The notes under the pieces are model-generated. The model searched no databases and had not been told where the DNA came from. It worked only from the letters and a program-made list of their open reading frames with translations. Positions 32,773 through 40,727 of a DNA stretch of 64,000 nt are shown here, in pieces. The stretch spans positions 3,472,001 to 3,536,000 of the forward strand of contig NZ_CP162023.1 in NCBI RefSeq assembly GCF_041320275.1, written 5' to 3'. Source of the DNA: Mumia sp. Pv4-285 (GTDB lineage: Bacteria > Actinomycetota > Actinomycetes > Propionibacteriales > Nocardioidaceae). How positions within the stretch are numbered: position 1 is the stretch's first letter; each line of letters starts with the position of its first letter. The translations under genes and the position numbers were made by a program.

Positions 32773-33762
32773 ATGACCGGATTCTCCCGATTCTCGACCG
32801 CTGTTGCGAGCGCCACGACCGTCGTCGTGGCGCTCACGACGCCCGGCCTCACCTCCCCCGCGCCCGCCACAGCAGCGACCTCTTCCACCGCCGCCGCGGT
32901 CACGCCGGCCGCGATGACGACCGCCGTACGGGGACGCACCACCGTTCGGGTCGGGTCGTACAACGTCCACAAGGACGACCGTTTCATGCCGTGGACGGCG
33001 AAGCGGCGCGACCGCGTCGCTCGTCAGATCCTGCGCAACCGCTTCGACGTCGTCGCGCTCCAGGAGACCCACGGGATGTTCAACTTCCCGTCGCTGCGCC
33101 GCAAGGTGAAGCACCGCTTCGCAGCGACCGCTCGCTGCGGCAGGATCAGAGGGACTGAGGTCCGCGACGCCCGGACCCGCATCCTCTACAACCCGTCGCG
33201 GTTCTCCGGATCTCGAGAGATCTCGGGGCGGATCCTCCTCGACCGCACGCACAAGGGAGCCTCCGACTACGGGTGCTACCAGCTGCTCACGGAGAAGGCG
33301 ACGGGTGCCCGGTTCCTCGTCGCGTCGGTCCACCTCGCCACCGGCGCCACCCGCGCCATGGACCTGCGGCGCTACCGGCAGACTCGCAACCTCATCAACG
33401 ACACCCTTGCCGTCCGCCGGGCCCACGGCGCTGCCTGGCCGATCGTGTGGGCCGGCGACTACAACTCCTCGGCGTCACGGCGGTACACCTTCGACGCGCC
33501 GAAGCGCGCGATGCGACAGATGGCGGGTGCACGCGACGCGTACGCGGTGGCGCGGACCCGCAGGAACGGCAGCTACAACAGCGCGAACCAGCTCCGACCC
33601 AAGCCGTGGCGCACCCACCACCACGTCGACCACGTCTACGTCTCCCCCGGTATCGGTGTCAGCGCCTTCCGCGTGGTGATCCGGCTGGACGGCAAGCGGT
33701 ACCGCACACCGTTCGCCTCGGACCACAACCCGATCAAGGCCACGCTGCGCATCCCGTACTGA
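32773..33762 (+). CDS. Secreted endonuclease/exonuclease/phosphatase (EEP) family protein
   Basis: The 329-residue protein has an N-terminal signal peptide (to about residue 35, ending in an Ala/Thr/Pro-rich stretch). The EEP fold follows: RVGSYNVHKDD (metal-binding Asn), VVALQETH (catalytic Glu), WPIVWAGDYNSSAS (Asp/Asn) and FASDHNPIKATL (Asp-His). It is probably an exported nuclease or phosphodiesterase; sphingomyelinase-like activity is an alternative. The surface of the mature part is rich in arginine, which suits nucleic acids. A second EEP gene follows directly, but that one has no signal peptide. Confidence 0.8.
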   Translation: MTGFSRFSTAVASATTVVVALTTPGLTSPAPATAATSSTAAAVTPAAMTTAVRGRTTVRVGSYNVHKDDRFMPWTAKRRDRVARQILRNRFDVVALQETHGMFNFPSLRRKVKHRFAATARCGRIRGTEVRDARTRILYNPSRFSGSREISGRILLDRTHKGASDYGCYQLLTEKATGARFLVASVHLATGATRAMDLRRYRQTRNLINDTLAVRRAHGAAWPIVWAGDYNSSASRRYTFDAPKRAMRQMAGARDAYAVARTRRNGSYNSANQLRPKPWRTHHHVDHVYVSPGIGVSAFRVVIRLDGKRYRTPFASDHNPIKATLRIPY

Positions 33763-33856
33763 GGCGACGCGGCACGCACGGCGCAATCGAACCGCGGCAC
33801 AATCCGCCCCGCGCGCGGCCCCCGTCCGGCGCACACTGGCGAACGGGGGGTTCACC

Positions 33857-34981
33857 ATGAGACTGGCATCGTTCAACGTCGAGAACCTGTTCGCGCGGCC
33901 GAAGGCGATGGCCGAGGACCAGGGTTCGTCGGCGGCACGAAAGAAGATCCTCGCCGCTCATGCGCGGCTCGCGTCGCTTCTCGACCGCGACAGCTACGCG
34001 GGAGTCGAGCCGGACATCCTCACGCTCCTCGGCACGCTCGGCCTGCTGAAGTCCGACAACGGGCCGTACGCGCGTCTGCGCAAGATGCGTGGCCAGCTGC
34101 TGCGGCGGCCGCGGTCCGGGCCGGTGTCGCTGGCGGCGTCCGGACGGTCCGACTGGGTCGGCTGGGTCGAGCTGGTGACCGTCGCCGTGAACGTCGCCGC
34201 GACCGAGAACACTGCACGGGTGCTGGACGAGCTCGAGGCGGACGTCGTCACGGTCGTGGAGGCCGACAACCGCCCCGACCTGCACCTGTTCTCGGAGTCG
34301 CTCCTCCCCGCCGTCGGCGGGACCTCGTACGAGCAGGTCATGGTCGTCGAGGGCAACGACGAGCGTGGGATCGACGTCGGGATGCTGGCCTACGCCGACT
34401 ACCGGCTCGTTCAGATGCGTAGCCACATCTTCGACCGTGACGAGTCGGGCACCGTCTTCTCCCGGGACTGCTGCGAGTACCACCTCGACACCCCCCTCGG
34501 CAATCGCCTCGTGGTGCTCGCCAACCACTTCAAGTCCAAGGGCTACAGCTCGCCGGGCGACCCGATCGGGAGCACCAAGCGACGGCGGCAGGCCACCCGG
34601 GTCGCACGGATCGTACGCTCCCTGCGCGACGAGGGGTTCGACCTGATCGCCGTGACGGGCGACCTGAACGACGACCCGGGCAGCGACGCCCTCGCGCCGC
34701 TGCTCGTCGACGGTGGACTGACCGACATCAGCACCCACCCCGCGTTCGACTGGAACCACCGCAAGGGCACGTACGGCTCGGGCAACGAGAAGGACAAGAT
34801 CGACTACGTGCTCCTGTCCGACGCGCTCTTCGCTCGCGCCGAGGGCGGTGGCGTCTTCCGCAAGGGCGTCTGGCGTGGTCCGCGCACCAAGGACCCGTGG
34901 GAGATCTTCCCGACGCTGACGTCCAAGGTGGAGGAGGCCTCGGACCACGCGGCCATCTACGCCGACCTCGCCGGCGTCTGA
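33857..34981 (+). CDS. Endonuclease/exonuclease/phosphatase (EEP) family protein, cytoplasmic
   Basis: The 374-residue protein starts directly with MRLASFNVENLF, the metal-binding strand of the EEP fold, and has no signal peptide. An inserted segment (about 15-110) comes before VVTVVEADNRPDL (catalytic Glu). VVLANHFKSKGY, VTGDLNDDPGSD, DKIDYVLLSD and EASDHAAIYADL follow. It matches a bacterial group of large EEP nucleases or phosphatases of unknown substrate. ATG 33857 follows an ggggtt stretch but no strong ribosome binding site. It lies about 95 bases after the secreted EEP gene. Confidence 0.78.
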   Translation: MRLASFNVENLFARPKAMAEDQGSSAARKKILAAHARLASLLDRDSYAGVEPDILTLLGTLGLLKSDNGPYARLRKMRGQLLRRPRSGPVSLAASGRSDWVGWVELVTVAVNVAATENTARVLDELEADVVTVVEADNRPDLHLFSESLLPAVGGTSYEQVMVVEGNDERGIDVGMLAYADYRLVQMRSHIFDRDESGTVFSRDCCEYHLDTPLGNRLVVLANHFKSKGYSSPGDPIGSTKRRRQATRVARIVRSLRDEGFDLIAVTGDLNDDPGSDALAPLLVDGGLTDISTHPAFDWNHRKGTYGSGNEKDKIDYVLLSDALFARAEGGGVFRKGVWRGPRTKDPWEIFPTLTSKVEEASDHAAIYADLAGV

Positions 34982-35009
34982 CCGGCCGCGTGGTCCCTGC
35001 CCCCCGTTC

Positions 35010-35849
35010 TCAAGCCTTGCGACAGGTGAGCAGCAGGTACTCCCACTCCATCCGGCCGGTCTCCGCCCCGTGGCTGCGCCCCAGCTCGGCGAGCTCGGCA
35101 TCGAGCGTCGCCACGCGGCCGGGCTCGTCGGCGATCGCCTTGTAGACCGCGATCGTGGGGCCGTACGTCGCCTTGAAGAAGTCACGGAACTCCTCGCCCG
35201 AGGCGAAGCGGTCCACGACGAGCGACTGCCGTGCCGCCATGACGTCACGGACACGGTCGCCGAGCAGCGCGCGGACGTGGTCCTCGTCGCCCCACAGCGG
35301 CGGCGGCTGCGCGCCCGGGGGCGGCGGCGGGGCGTACGGCTTCATGATCGCGAACATCTGCCCGATGAAGCCCTGCGGCGTCCAGCTCAAGAGCCCGATT
35401 CGTCCGCCGGGTCGCGTGACCCGGACGAGCTCGTCGGCCGCCTCCTGGTGGTGCGGCGCGAACATCACGCCGACGCAGGAGACCACGGCATCGAACACGT
35501 CCGCGTCGTACGGGAGGTGCTCCGCGTCGCCCTCCTCCCACCGGAGGGACACACCCTCGGCCTTCGCAGCAGCCTGTCCGTTCTCCAGGAGCGCCGGGGT
35601 GAGGTCGCTCGCCACGACGGTCGCACCGGTGCGCGCTGCCGGGATCGCCACGTTGCCCGAGCCGGCGCCGACGTCGAGGACCGAGTCGGACGGCCCGATC
35701 CCGGTCGCCTCCACGAGGACCGGCCCGAGGCTCGCGATGACCTCGGTCGCGACAGCCGGATAGTCGCCGAGCCCCCACATCGTGCGGTGCTTCGCCTTGA
35801 GCGCAGCATCGGCTCCGGTGTCCTGGGCTGCGGTCGTGTGAGTCGTCAT
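35010..35849 (-). CDS. SAM-dependent methyltransferase, class I
   Basis: The 279-residue protein has the class I methyltransferase core: SVLDVGAGSGNVAIPAARTGATVVASDLTPALL (motif I and the acidic end of strand 2), WEEGDAEHLPYDADVFDAVVSCVGVMFAPHH, and VRVTRPGGRIGLLSWTP. A Pro-rich loop (PPPPPGAQPPP) follows. It is of the UbiE/small-molecule type. It is divergent from an HxlR regulator with a short palindromic site in the gap, so it is likely controlled by it. The methyl acceptor is unknown. Confidence 0.87.
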   Translation of the reverse strand: MTTHTTAAQDTGADAALKAKHRTMWGLGDYPAVATEVIASLGPVLVEATGIGPSDSVLDVGAGSGNVAIPAARTGATVVASDLTPALLENGQAAAKAEGVSLRWEEGDAEHLPYDADVFDAVVSCVGVMFAPHHQEAADELVRVTRPGGRIGLLSWTPQGFIGQMFAIMKPYAPPPPPGAQPPPLWGDEDHVRALLGDRVRDVMAARQSLVVDRFASGEEFRDFFKATYGPTIAVYKAIADEPGRVATLDAELAELGRSHGAETGRMEWEYLLLTCRKA

Positions 35850-35923
35850 GTCGAGATTCCCCCTTCGCCGGGCGTCTCTCGCCCGACCCCAAGCACGCTA
35901 CGGACGGCGCTGCAAGCGGCCTA

Positions 35924-35938
35924 GTACGAGATCTGTAC
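35924..35938. promoter_or_regulatory. GTAC-N7-GTAC candidate HxlR operator
   Basis: GTAC-GAGATCT-GTAC lies 18 bases before the HxlR start, in the divergent gap. HxlR/MarR-like proteins of this group often bind GTAC or TAC...GTA repeats. The assignment is weak but position supports it. Confidence 0.4.
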
Positions 35939-35956
35939 CAGCCGTACGCTGCAGGG

Positions 35957-36634
35957 ATGGGCGCGTCCTACCACCAGTTCTGCCCCGTCGCGAAAGCCAT
36001 GGAGCTGCTCGACGAGCGCTGGACGATGCTGCTGGTGCGCGAGCTCGTGCTGGGCAGTCAGCACTTCAACGACCTGCGCCGGGGCCTGCCGCGGATGTCT
36101 CCGACGCTGCTCTCGAAGCGCCTCAACCAGCTCGTCCGGGCCGGCATCGTCGAGAAGCGGGTCGACGGGCATGACGTCCGATACCTGCTCACGCCGGCAG
36201 GCAAGGAGCTGCAGACCGTCGTGGAGTCGGTCGGCCTCTGGGGAGTGCGGTGGATCGGCACCCTCGGCGACGAGGACCTCGATCCGAAGCTGCTGATGTG
36301 GGACATGCACCGCAACGTCGACCGGGACGCCGTCGTGGAGCCGCCGCAGGTCGTCCACTTCGTGTTCGACGACGTCCGCGGAGCGTCGCGCCGGTGGTGG
36401 ATCGTCATCGACCAGGACGAGACCGAGGTCTGCGACATCGACCCCGAGCGTCCGGTGTCGGTGACCGTGACGTCGAACCTGCGCACCCTGACCGAGATCT
36501 GGCGCGGCGACCTGAGCTGGGCTCAGGCGCAACGCACGGGGGCGATCCGGCTCGACGGGCCGACTCCCCTGCGGCGGGCCGTTCCGGCGTGGTTCCCGCC
36601 CACCGGCTTCGCCCAGGCCGTACGCCCGGCCTGA
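35957..36634 (+). CDS. HxlR-family regulator with C-terminal SCP2-like domain
   Basis: The 225-residue protein has an HxlR winged helix at residues 1-105: FCPVAKAMELLDERWTMLLVRELVLGSQHFNDLRRGLPRMSPTLLSKRLNQLVRAGIVEKR. A second domain (about 120-215, VVHFVFDDVRGASRRWWIVID and VTVTSNLRTLTEIWRGDLSWAQA) resembles sterol-carrier-protein-2-like folds. This fused form is common in Actinobacteria and may bind a lipophilic ligand. The conserved Cys9 could sense redox stress. It is divergent from the methyltransferase, its probable target. Its end is followed by a strong hairpin. Confidence 0.85.
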   Translation: MGASYHQFCPVAKAMELLDERWTMLLVRELVLGSQHFNDLRRGLPRMSPTLLSKRLNQLVRAGIVEKRVDGHDVRYLLTPAGKELQTVVESVGLWGVRWIGTLGDEDLDPKLLMWDMHRNVDRDAVVEPPQVVHFVFDDVRGASRRWWIVIDQDETEVCDIDPERPVSVTVTSNLRTLTEIWRGDLSWAQAQRTGAIRLDGPTPLRRAVPAWFPPTGFAQAVRPA

Positions 36635-36635
36635 A

Positions 36636-36680
36636 CGCTCTCGTACGCCCGGCCTGGACGCAGCCGGGCGTACGAGAGCG
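36636..36680. terminator. Bidirectional terminator hairpin
   Basis: CGCTCTCGTACGCCCGGC (36636-36653) pairs perfectly over 18 bp with 36663-36680 around a 9-base loop. It lies between two convergent stops (HxlR at 36634 and YihY at 36684) and would stop both transcripts. Confidence 0.8.
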
Positions 36681-36683
36681 CTG

Positions 36684-37760
36684 TCACTCGGTCTTCGCGG
36701 TCTCGCCGCGACTCTCCCGCAGGCGCCGGGCACGCTCGACGTCCTCGTCGTGCTTGGCGGCCGCCTTGTCGCTCTTGCGGGTGTCGCGCGGCGGCAGCTG
36801 GATCGTCTCCTCCGCCGGCATCCCGCTCTGGAGCTCGCGCCCCCGCTCGAGCTCGGCGTCGACCTCTGCTCCGAAGAGGAGCGCAAGGTTGGTGATCCAC
36901 AGCCACAGCAGGAACACGACCACGCCGGCCAGTGAGCCGTACGTCTTGCTGTAGCTGGAGAAGTTGGCGATGTAGAAGCCGAAGCCCACCGACGCGACGA
37001 TCAGGGTGACGATCGCGATGACCGCGCCCACGCTGATCCAGCGGAAACGCGGCTGCCGCACGTTCGGCGTGGCGTAGTACAGCAGCGCGACGATGAGGAT
37101 GACCACGAGCAGCAACACCGGCCACTTCGCGATGTTCCACACCGTCACGGCGGTGGAGCCCAGACCGACGGCGTCACCGACGGCCTGCGCGGCAGGACCG
37201 GTCAGCACCAGCGCCAGCGCGACGATCGCGCACAGGATCACCGTGATCACGGTGACGAGGAGCATCGCCGGCCGCAGCTTCCAGATCGGCCGCCCCTCGT
37301 CGACCTCGTACACCCGGTTCATCGCACGCCCGAAAGCTCCGACGTAGCCCGAGGCGGACCAGAGCGCGAGCGCCAGGCCGAGGATGAACGCGAGGCCCGC
37401 ACCGCGACCCTCGCTGAGCTGCACGAGGGTCGGTTCGAGGGTGTCGGCCGCCGAACCCGCACCGACGTCGCGGAGGATCCCGAGCAGGGTGTCGACCGTC
37501 TCGCGCCCCTGGCCGAACAGACCGACCAACGAGAGCAGCGCGATCATCATCGGGAACAACGACAGGACCGAGTAGTACGTCAGCGCTGCCGCGAGGTCGA
37601 GGCACTCGTCCTCGGAGAACTCACGCACCGCCTTGCGGCCGACGTACACCCACGACGGCTTCTTGATGTCCGTCAGCGAGTCCGGCTTCGCCGGGTCGTC
37701 GGGGTGCGGGGCCCGCTCGTCCCGGTCATCGTCGGCCCGCTGGTCGCGGGCCTCGGTCAT
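36684..37760 (-). CDS. YihY/BrkB-family inner-membrane protein
   Basis: The 358-residue protein has about six membrane segments. The conserved YihY stretch DLAAALTYYSVLSLFPMMIALLSLVGLFG comes first, then ASGYVGAFGRAMNRVYEVDEGRPIWKLR and FRWISVGAVIAIVTLIVASVGFGFYIANF. Both ends are charged and cytoplasmic; the C-terminal tail (about 60 residues) is Lys/Arg/Glu-rich. The family was once called tRNA-processing RNase BN in error; its role is unknown, perhaps transport. Its ATG overlaps the stop of the YtxH-like gene by 4 bp (ATGA), so the two are coupled. Confidence 0.9.
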   Translation of the reverse strand: MTEARDQRADDDRDERAPHPDDPAKPDSLTDIKKPSWVYVGRKAVREFSEDECLDLAAALTYYSVLSLFPMMIALLSLVGLFGQGRETVDTLLGILRDVGAGSAADTLEPTLVQLSEGRGAGLAFILGLALALWSASGYVGAFGRAMNRVYEVDEGRPIWKLRPAMLLVTVITVILCAIVALALVLTGPAAQAVGDAVGLGSTAVTVWNIAKWPVLLLVVILIVALLYYATPNVRQPRFRWISVGAVIAIVTLIVASVGFGFYIANFSSYSKTYGSLAGVVVFLLWLWITNLALLFGAEVDAELERGRELQSGMPAEETIQLPPRDTRKSDKAAAKHDEDVERARRLRESRGETAKTE

Positions 37761-38107
37761 CCAGTCTGTCCCGTCGGACGGCTCGAGGCGGGCGATCCTG
37801 ACGTGGCGGCGGTGCTCGACCCGCTGGAGCCGGTGCTGGTGGTCGCGGCAGCATGCTCGCCACCGTTCTCACCGCGGTGGGTCACCTTGCCGACGGTGTC
37901 CTTCGCCGTCTGGACGACCTTGTCCTGGACCTCAGGAGCCTTTTCCATCGCGTAGTCCTGGGCGTCGCTCACCTTCTGCTGAACGGTGGGATCGTTCCAC
38001 ATGCTCTGAGCCTTGCCCTTGATCTGCTCGAAGCGCTCGCGGCCGTCACGCGTGCCGAGGACATAGCCGACGGCCAGTCCACCGAGAAGTGCCAGCTTTC
38101 CCTTCAT
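37757..38107 (-). CDS. YtxH-domain small membrane-associated protein
   Basis: The 116-residue protein starts with one hydrophobic segment (KLALLGGLAVGYVLGTRDGRERFEQIKGKA), the YtxH pattern. An amphipathic helical stretch with KVSDAQDYAMEKAPEVQDKVVQTAKDTVGKV (stress-protein-like repeats) follows. It ends with a Ser/Thr/Ala/Gly-rich tail. Such proteins are often induced in general stress and sit at the membrane. The stop overlaps the start of the YihY gene. RBS GGAAG precedes ATG 38107. Confidence 0.8.
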   Translation of the reverse strand: MKGKLALLGGLAVGYVLGTRDGRERFEQIKGKAQSMWNDPTVQQKVSDAQDYAMEKAPEVQDKVVQTAKDTVGKVTHRGENGGEHAAATTSTGSSGSSTAATSGSPASSRPTGQTG

Positions 38108-38192
38108 GGGAAGTTCCTTTCGTCGAGTTCCGGTCTACAGCGGGTACCCGATCGCGAAAGGATCAACCTGTCGTCAGCAGGGTTGTGCGATG

Positions 38193-38723
38193 TCAGCCGG
38201 CCGGGCCGAGGATCAAGCAGCTGCTGGTCGCGTACGCGAGCAGGCGCCCCTGCTCGTCGAGGAGCTCCGCCTCCGCGAGCGCGGTCGAGCGCCCACGGTG
38301 CTTGACGCGGCCGACGCACCGGACCGGACCCGACTCGACGGTCAGTCGTCGAAGGAACTTCACGGTCAGGTCCTGGCTCGTGTATCCGACCCCGGCCGGG
38401 AGCGTCGTGTGCACCGCGCACCCGGCGGCCGAGTCCAGGAGAGTCGCGAAGATCCCGCCGTGCACCGACCCGATCGGGTTGTACATGTACTCCTGGGGCA
38501 CCAGCCCGAACTCGACGTTGCCCTCCTCCACCTTCACCAGCTCGAAGCCGATCAGGCGGGCGATCGGCGGCGCCGGCACGACACCGTCGCGGACGTCCTG
38601 CATGATCTCGAGCCCGGTACGCCCGTGGGCGGCGTGCACGGTCGCCATCGGGTCGTCCCAGCTGTGGGTGCGCTCCCGGGCGTCGACCGGCTCCGTCAAT
38701 GCGGTGGTGGGCTGTGTGGTCAT
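38193..38723 (-). CDS. PaaI-type hotdog thioesterase
   Basis: The 176-residue protein has a hotdog domain of the PaaI family: PIARLIGFELVKVEEGNVEFGLVPQEYMYNPIGSVHGGIFATLLDSAAGCAVHT (HGG active-site motif), then SQDLTVKFLRRLT and GRVKHRGRSTALAEAEL. It hydrolyses acyl-CoA, often phenylacetyl-type. An unusually long N-terminus of about 45 residues precedes the domain. It overlaps the upstream HxlR gene by 4 bp (ATGA), so the regulator and enzyme form an operon. Confidence 0.88.
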   Translation of the reverse strand: MTTQPTTALTEPVDARERTHSWDDPMATVHAAHGRTGLEIMQDVRDGVVPAPPIARLIGFELVKVEEGNVEFGLVPQEYMYNPIGSVHGGIFATLLDSAAGCAVHTTLPAGVGYTSQDLTVKFLRRLTVESGPVRCVGRVKHRGRSTALAEAELLDEQGRLLAYATSSCLILGPAG

Positions 38724-39283
38724 GAGGCTGCTCCTCGGTCCCGGCGGCGCCGGGCTCGTCGTTCGGTGAGAGTGGTGAAGCGGTCACGGATCGCGTCGCT
38801 CGCGACCGGGCCGGGGACGGCTGCCAGGCGCAGCTCGGACAGGGGCGTGCCGGTGGCCGCGTCGACGAGCACGGGCTCGATCTCACGACCGGTGTCGCGG
38901 TCGGTGAGCACGACCGACCGCCGGCTCGGCTCGAGCTGCTCGTTGCCCCAGGCGAGGAGGGCGATGACGACGGTCTGCGCGCTGCGCCCGCGGGGCGTGA
39001 GGACGTACTCGAAGCGCTCGGGGTGCTGGCTGTAGCGGCGACGCTCCAAGAGCCCCCCGTCGACCAGCGTCCGCAGCCTGCGGATGAGCATGGCGGGCGA
39101 GATCGGGAGGTCCTCGGCGAACTCGTCGAACCGGCGGATCCCGTCGAGCGCATCGCGCAGGATCAGCAGGCTCCACCAGTCTCCGAGCTCCCCCGCACCG
39201 CGCGCGATCGGGCACTCGGCATCGCTCAGGTCGACTCGTCGCACAGCACCCTCCCGGTCAGTAACTATCATGATAGTAGTCAT
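38720..39283 (-). CDS. HxlR-family transcriptional regulator
   Basis: The product of about 187 residues has an HxlR winged helix: CPIARGAGELGDWWSLLILRDALDGIRRFDEFAEDLPISPAMLIRRLRTLVDGGLLERR, followed by LTPRGRSAQTVVIALLAWGNEQL. A helical or beta tail follows. Cys near residue 25 is the usual redox-sensing position. The start is uncertain between ATG 39283 and ATG 39271; the latter sits inside a 14-bp palindrome, so binding there would block expression. It is translationally coupled to the thioesterase gene. Confidence 0.83.
   Translation of the reverse strand: MTTIMIVTDREGAVRRVDLSDAECPIARGAGELGDWWSLLILRDALDGIRRFDEFAEDLPISPAMLIRRLRTLVDGGLLERRRYSQHPERFEYVLTPRGRSAQTVVIALLAWGNEQLEPSRRSVVLTDRDTGREIEPVLVDAATGTPLSELRLAAVPGPVASDAIRDRFTTLTERRARRRRDRGAAS
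39264..39277. promoter_or_regulatory. Perfect 14-bp palindrome, candidate HxlR autoregulatory operator
   Basis: ACTATCATGATAGT is a perfect palindrome covering an in-frame ATG of the HxlR gene. It is AT-rich amid GC-rich sequence, which suits a protein site. Autoregulation is inferred. Confidence 0.6.
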
Positions 39284-39389
39284 CACGGTGAGCAGAAGTC
39301 GACCCGCGACGCCCACGGGCCGAGAAGCACGCAGGGACCGCGAGTCCGTTGACTAGGTTGGACGCCTCGACTACCCAGGAAGGTCCCCG

Positions 39390-40100
39390 TTGCGCCTGCC
39401 GATCCGCCGCCGCCGACCCGCCCCCACCGCGAGCACAGCCCCTCAGACCGAGACGTACGACGACACGCTTCCCAAGAACCTCGACTGCGAGGCCCCCGTG
39501 CAGCTCGCCGGGCGGATCAAGGTGACGCATCCCGTCTCGGTCGGCGCCTACAGCTATCTGACCTCGGGAAAGATCAGGGGGACCGGCACCATCGGGCGCT
39601 ACTGCTCGATCGGACCTGACGTCCTCATCGCTCCCCCCGAGCACCCCATCGACTGGCTCAGCACCTCGCCCTTCCAGTACAACCCCTCACGGTTCGCCTG
39701 GCACCCGACCGCCGACACGTTCGACACGGTCCCCGTGAGCGACCCCGCCGTCAGGCAGTTCAGGGGTGAGCCGTTCGCGATCGGCAACGACGTCTGGATC
39801 GGCGCCCGCGTGACGATCCTGCGCGGCGTCACCGTCGGAGACGGCGCCGTCGTCGCGGCCGGCGCGGTCGTCGCACGCGACGTCGCCCCCTACACGATCG
39901 TCGGCGGCGTCCCCGCGCGCCCGATCCGGCGACGCTTCGACGACGAGACTGTCGCGCGCCTCCTCGCGACGCGGTGGTGGGAGCTCACCCCCAACGAGCT
40001 CGCCGCCGTCCCCGTCACCGACGTCGCAGCCTCTCTGGAGGCGATCGAGGCGCTGCGCACCGGCGACGCGACGACGACCGTCCGGGGCGCACGAGTCTGA
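39390..40100 (+). CDS. CatB-type hexapeptide-repeat O-acetyltransferase
   Basis: The 236-residue protein has a left-handed beta-helix: GTIGRYCSIGPDVLIAPPEHPIDWLSTSPFQYN, GEPFAIGNDVWIGARVTILRGVTVGDGAVVAAGAVVARDVAPYTIVGGVPARPIRRRF. The pattern matches CatB-related xenobiotic acetyltransferases and polysaccharide O-acetyltransferases. The active-site His in EHPIDW is present. TTG 39390 is the start, supported by AGGAAGG about 7 bases upstream. Substrate could be a sugar or a drug; genome context does not decide. Confidence 0.84.
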   Translation: MRLPIRRRRPAPTASTAPQTETYDDTLPKNLDCEAPVQLAGRIKVTHPVSVGAYSYLTSGKIRGTGTIGRYCSIGPDVLIAPPEHPIDWLSTSPFQYNPSRFAWHPTADTFDTVPVSDPAVRQFRGEPFAIGNDVWIGARVTILRGVTVGDGAVVAAGAVVARDVAPYTIVGGVPARPIRRRFDDETVARLLATRWWELTPNELAAVPVTDVAASLEAIEALRTGDATTTVRGARV

Positions 40101-40126
40101 CCCTCCCCGCTCCGTAGGATCGGGCG

Positions 40127-40414
40127 GTGACCTCCGAGATGACCACCGGCGCGATTGGCACGCCGCGTCGCGTGTGGCTCGGCGTACTGTTCGCCGTCGT
40201 TGCGGGAGCGTCTCTCGTCGCCTGCGCACCGGCGGCGACCGACTCGGAGTGGTTGGCGCTCGGACGCCGCTCGACGTGCGCCGCGCTTTTCGCGCTCTAC
40301 GCGTACGGCCACTTCCGCTGGCCGCACGCACGCTGGCCGAAGCGCGGAGAGCGCGCCGCAGCACTCCTCGTCGTCGGCTACCTCGCCTGCGTCGTGCTCG
40401 CGCTGACGAGCTAG
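40127..40414 (+). CDS. Small membrane protein of unknown function
   Basis: The 95-residue protein has two hydrophobic segments (VWLGVLFAVVAGASLVACA and AAALLVVGYLACVVLALTS) with a basic, Trp-rich loop between them. No family is recognised. GTG 40127 or ATG 40139 may be the start. Its stop overlaps the stop of the next, convergent small gene by 4 bp. It is plausible as a gene because codon positions are GC-rich at the third base. Confidence 0.55.
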   Translation: MTSEMTTGAIGTPRRVWLGVLFAVVAGASLVACAPAATDSEWLALGRRSTCAALFALYAYGHFRWPHARWPKRGERAAALLVVGYLACVVLALTS

Positions 40415-40629
40415 GTCCCGGGCTTGCGCTCCCCCGCGTACTCGGCCGCCAGCGCGTCGCCCTGCTCCGTCGGGATGGTCTCCGACTCCACATCCACGAA
40501 GTACCAGGCCTCGGGCCCCGCCCCTGCGCCGCCGAGGATCAGCACGTAGCCGTCCGCGTCTGGCTCCACGTCGTCCCACACTTGGTTGGCGTACTCCAAG
40601 GGACCGCCGAACGTCACCACCATCGCCAT
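40411..40629 (-). CDS. Small acidic protein of unknown function
   Basis: The 72-residue protein is acidic (VWDDVEPDADGYVLILGGAGAGPEAWYFVDVESETIPTEQGDALAAEYAGERKP). It has no signal peptide or membrane segment. I do not recognise it. It starts with ATG 40629 but no strong ribosome binding site. Compact composition and GC3 are consistent with a real gene. Confidence 0.5.
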   Translation of the reverse strand: MAMVVTFGGPLEYANQVWDDVEPDADGYVLILGGAGAGPEAWYFVDVESETIPTEQGDALAAEYAGERKPGT

Positions 40630-40727
40630 GACCGTGAGAGTAGTACCGAACGGACATGTCCACCCGATCAGTGTCAGACTTCGTGGAGCGTGAACGCGCC
40701 TGTCCGAACTCCGACCAGGGGAGAGCG

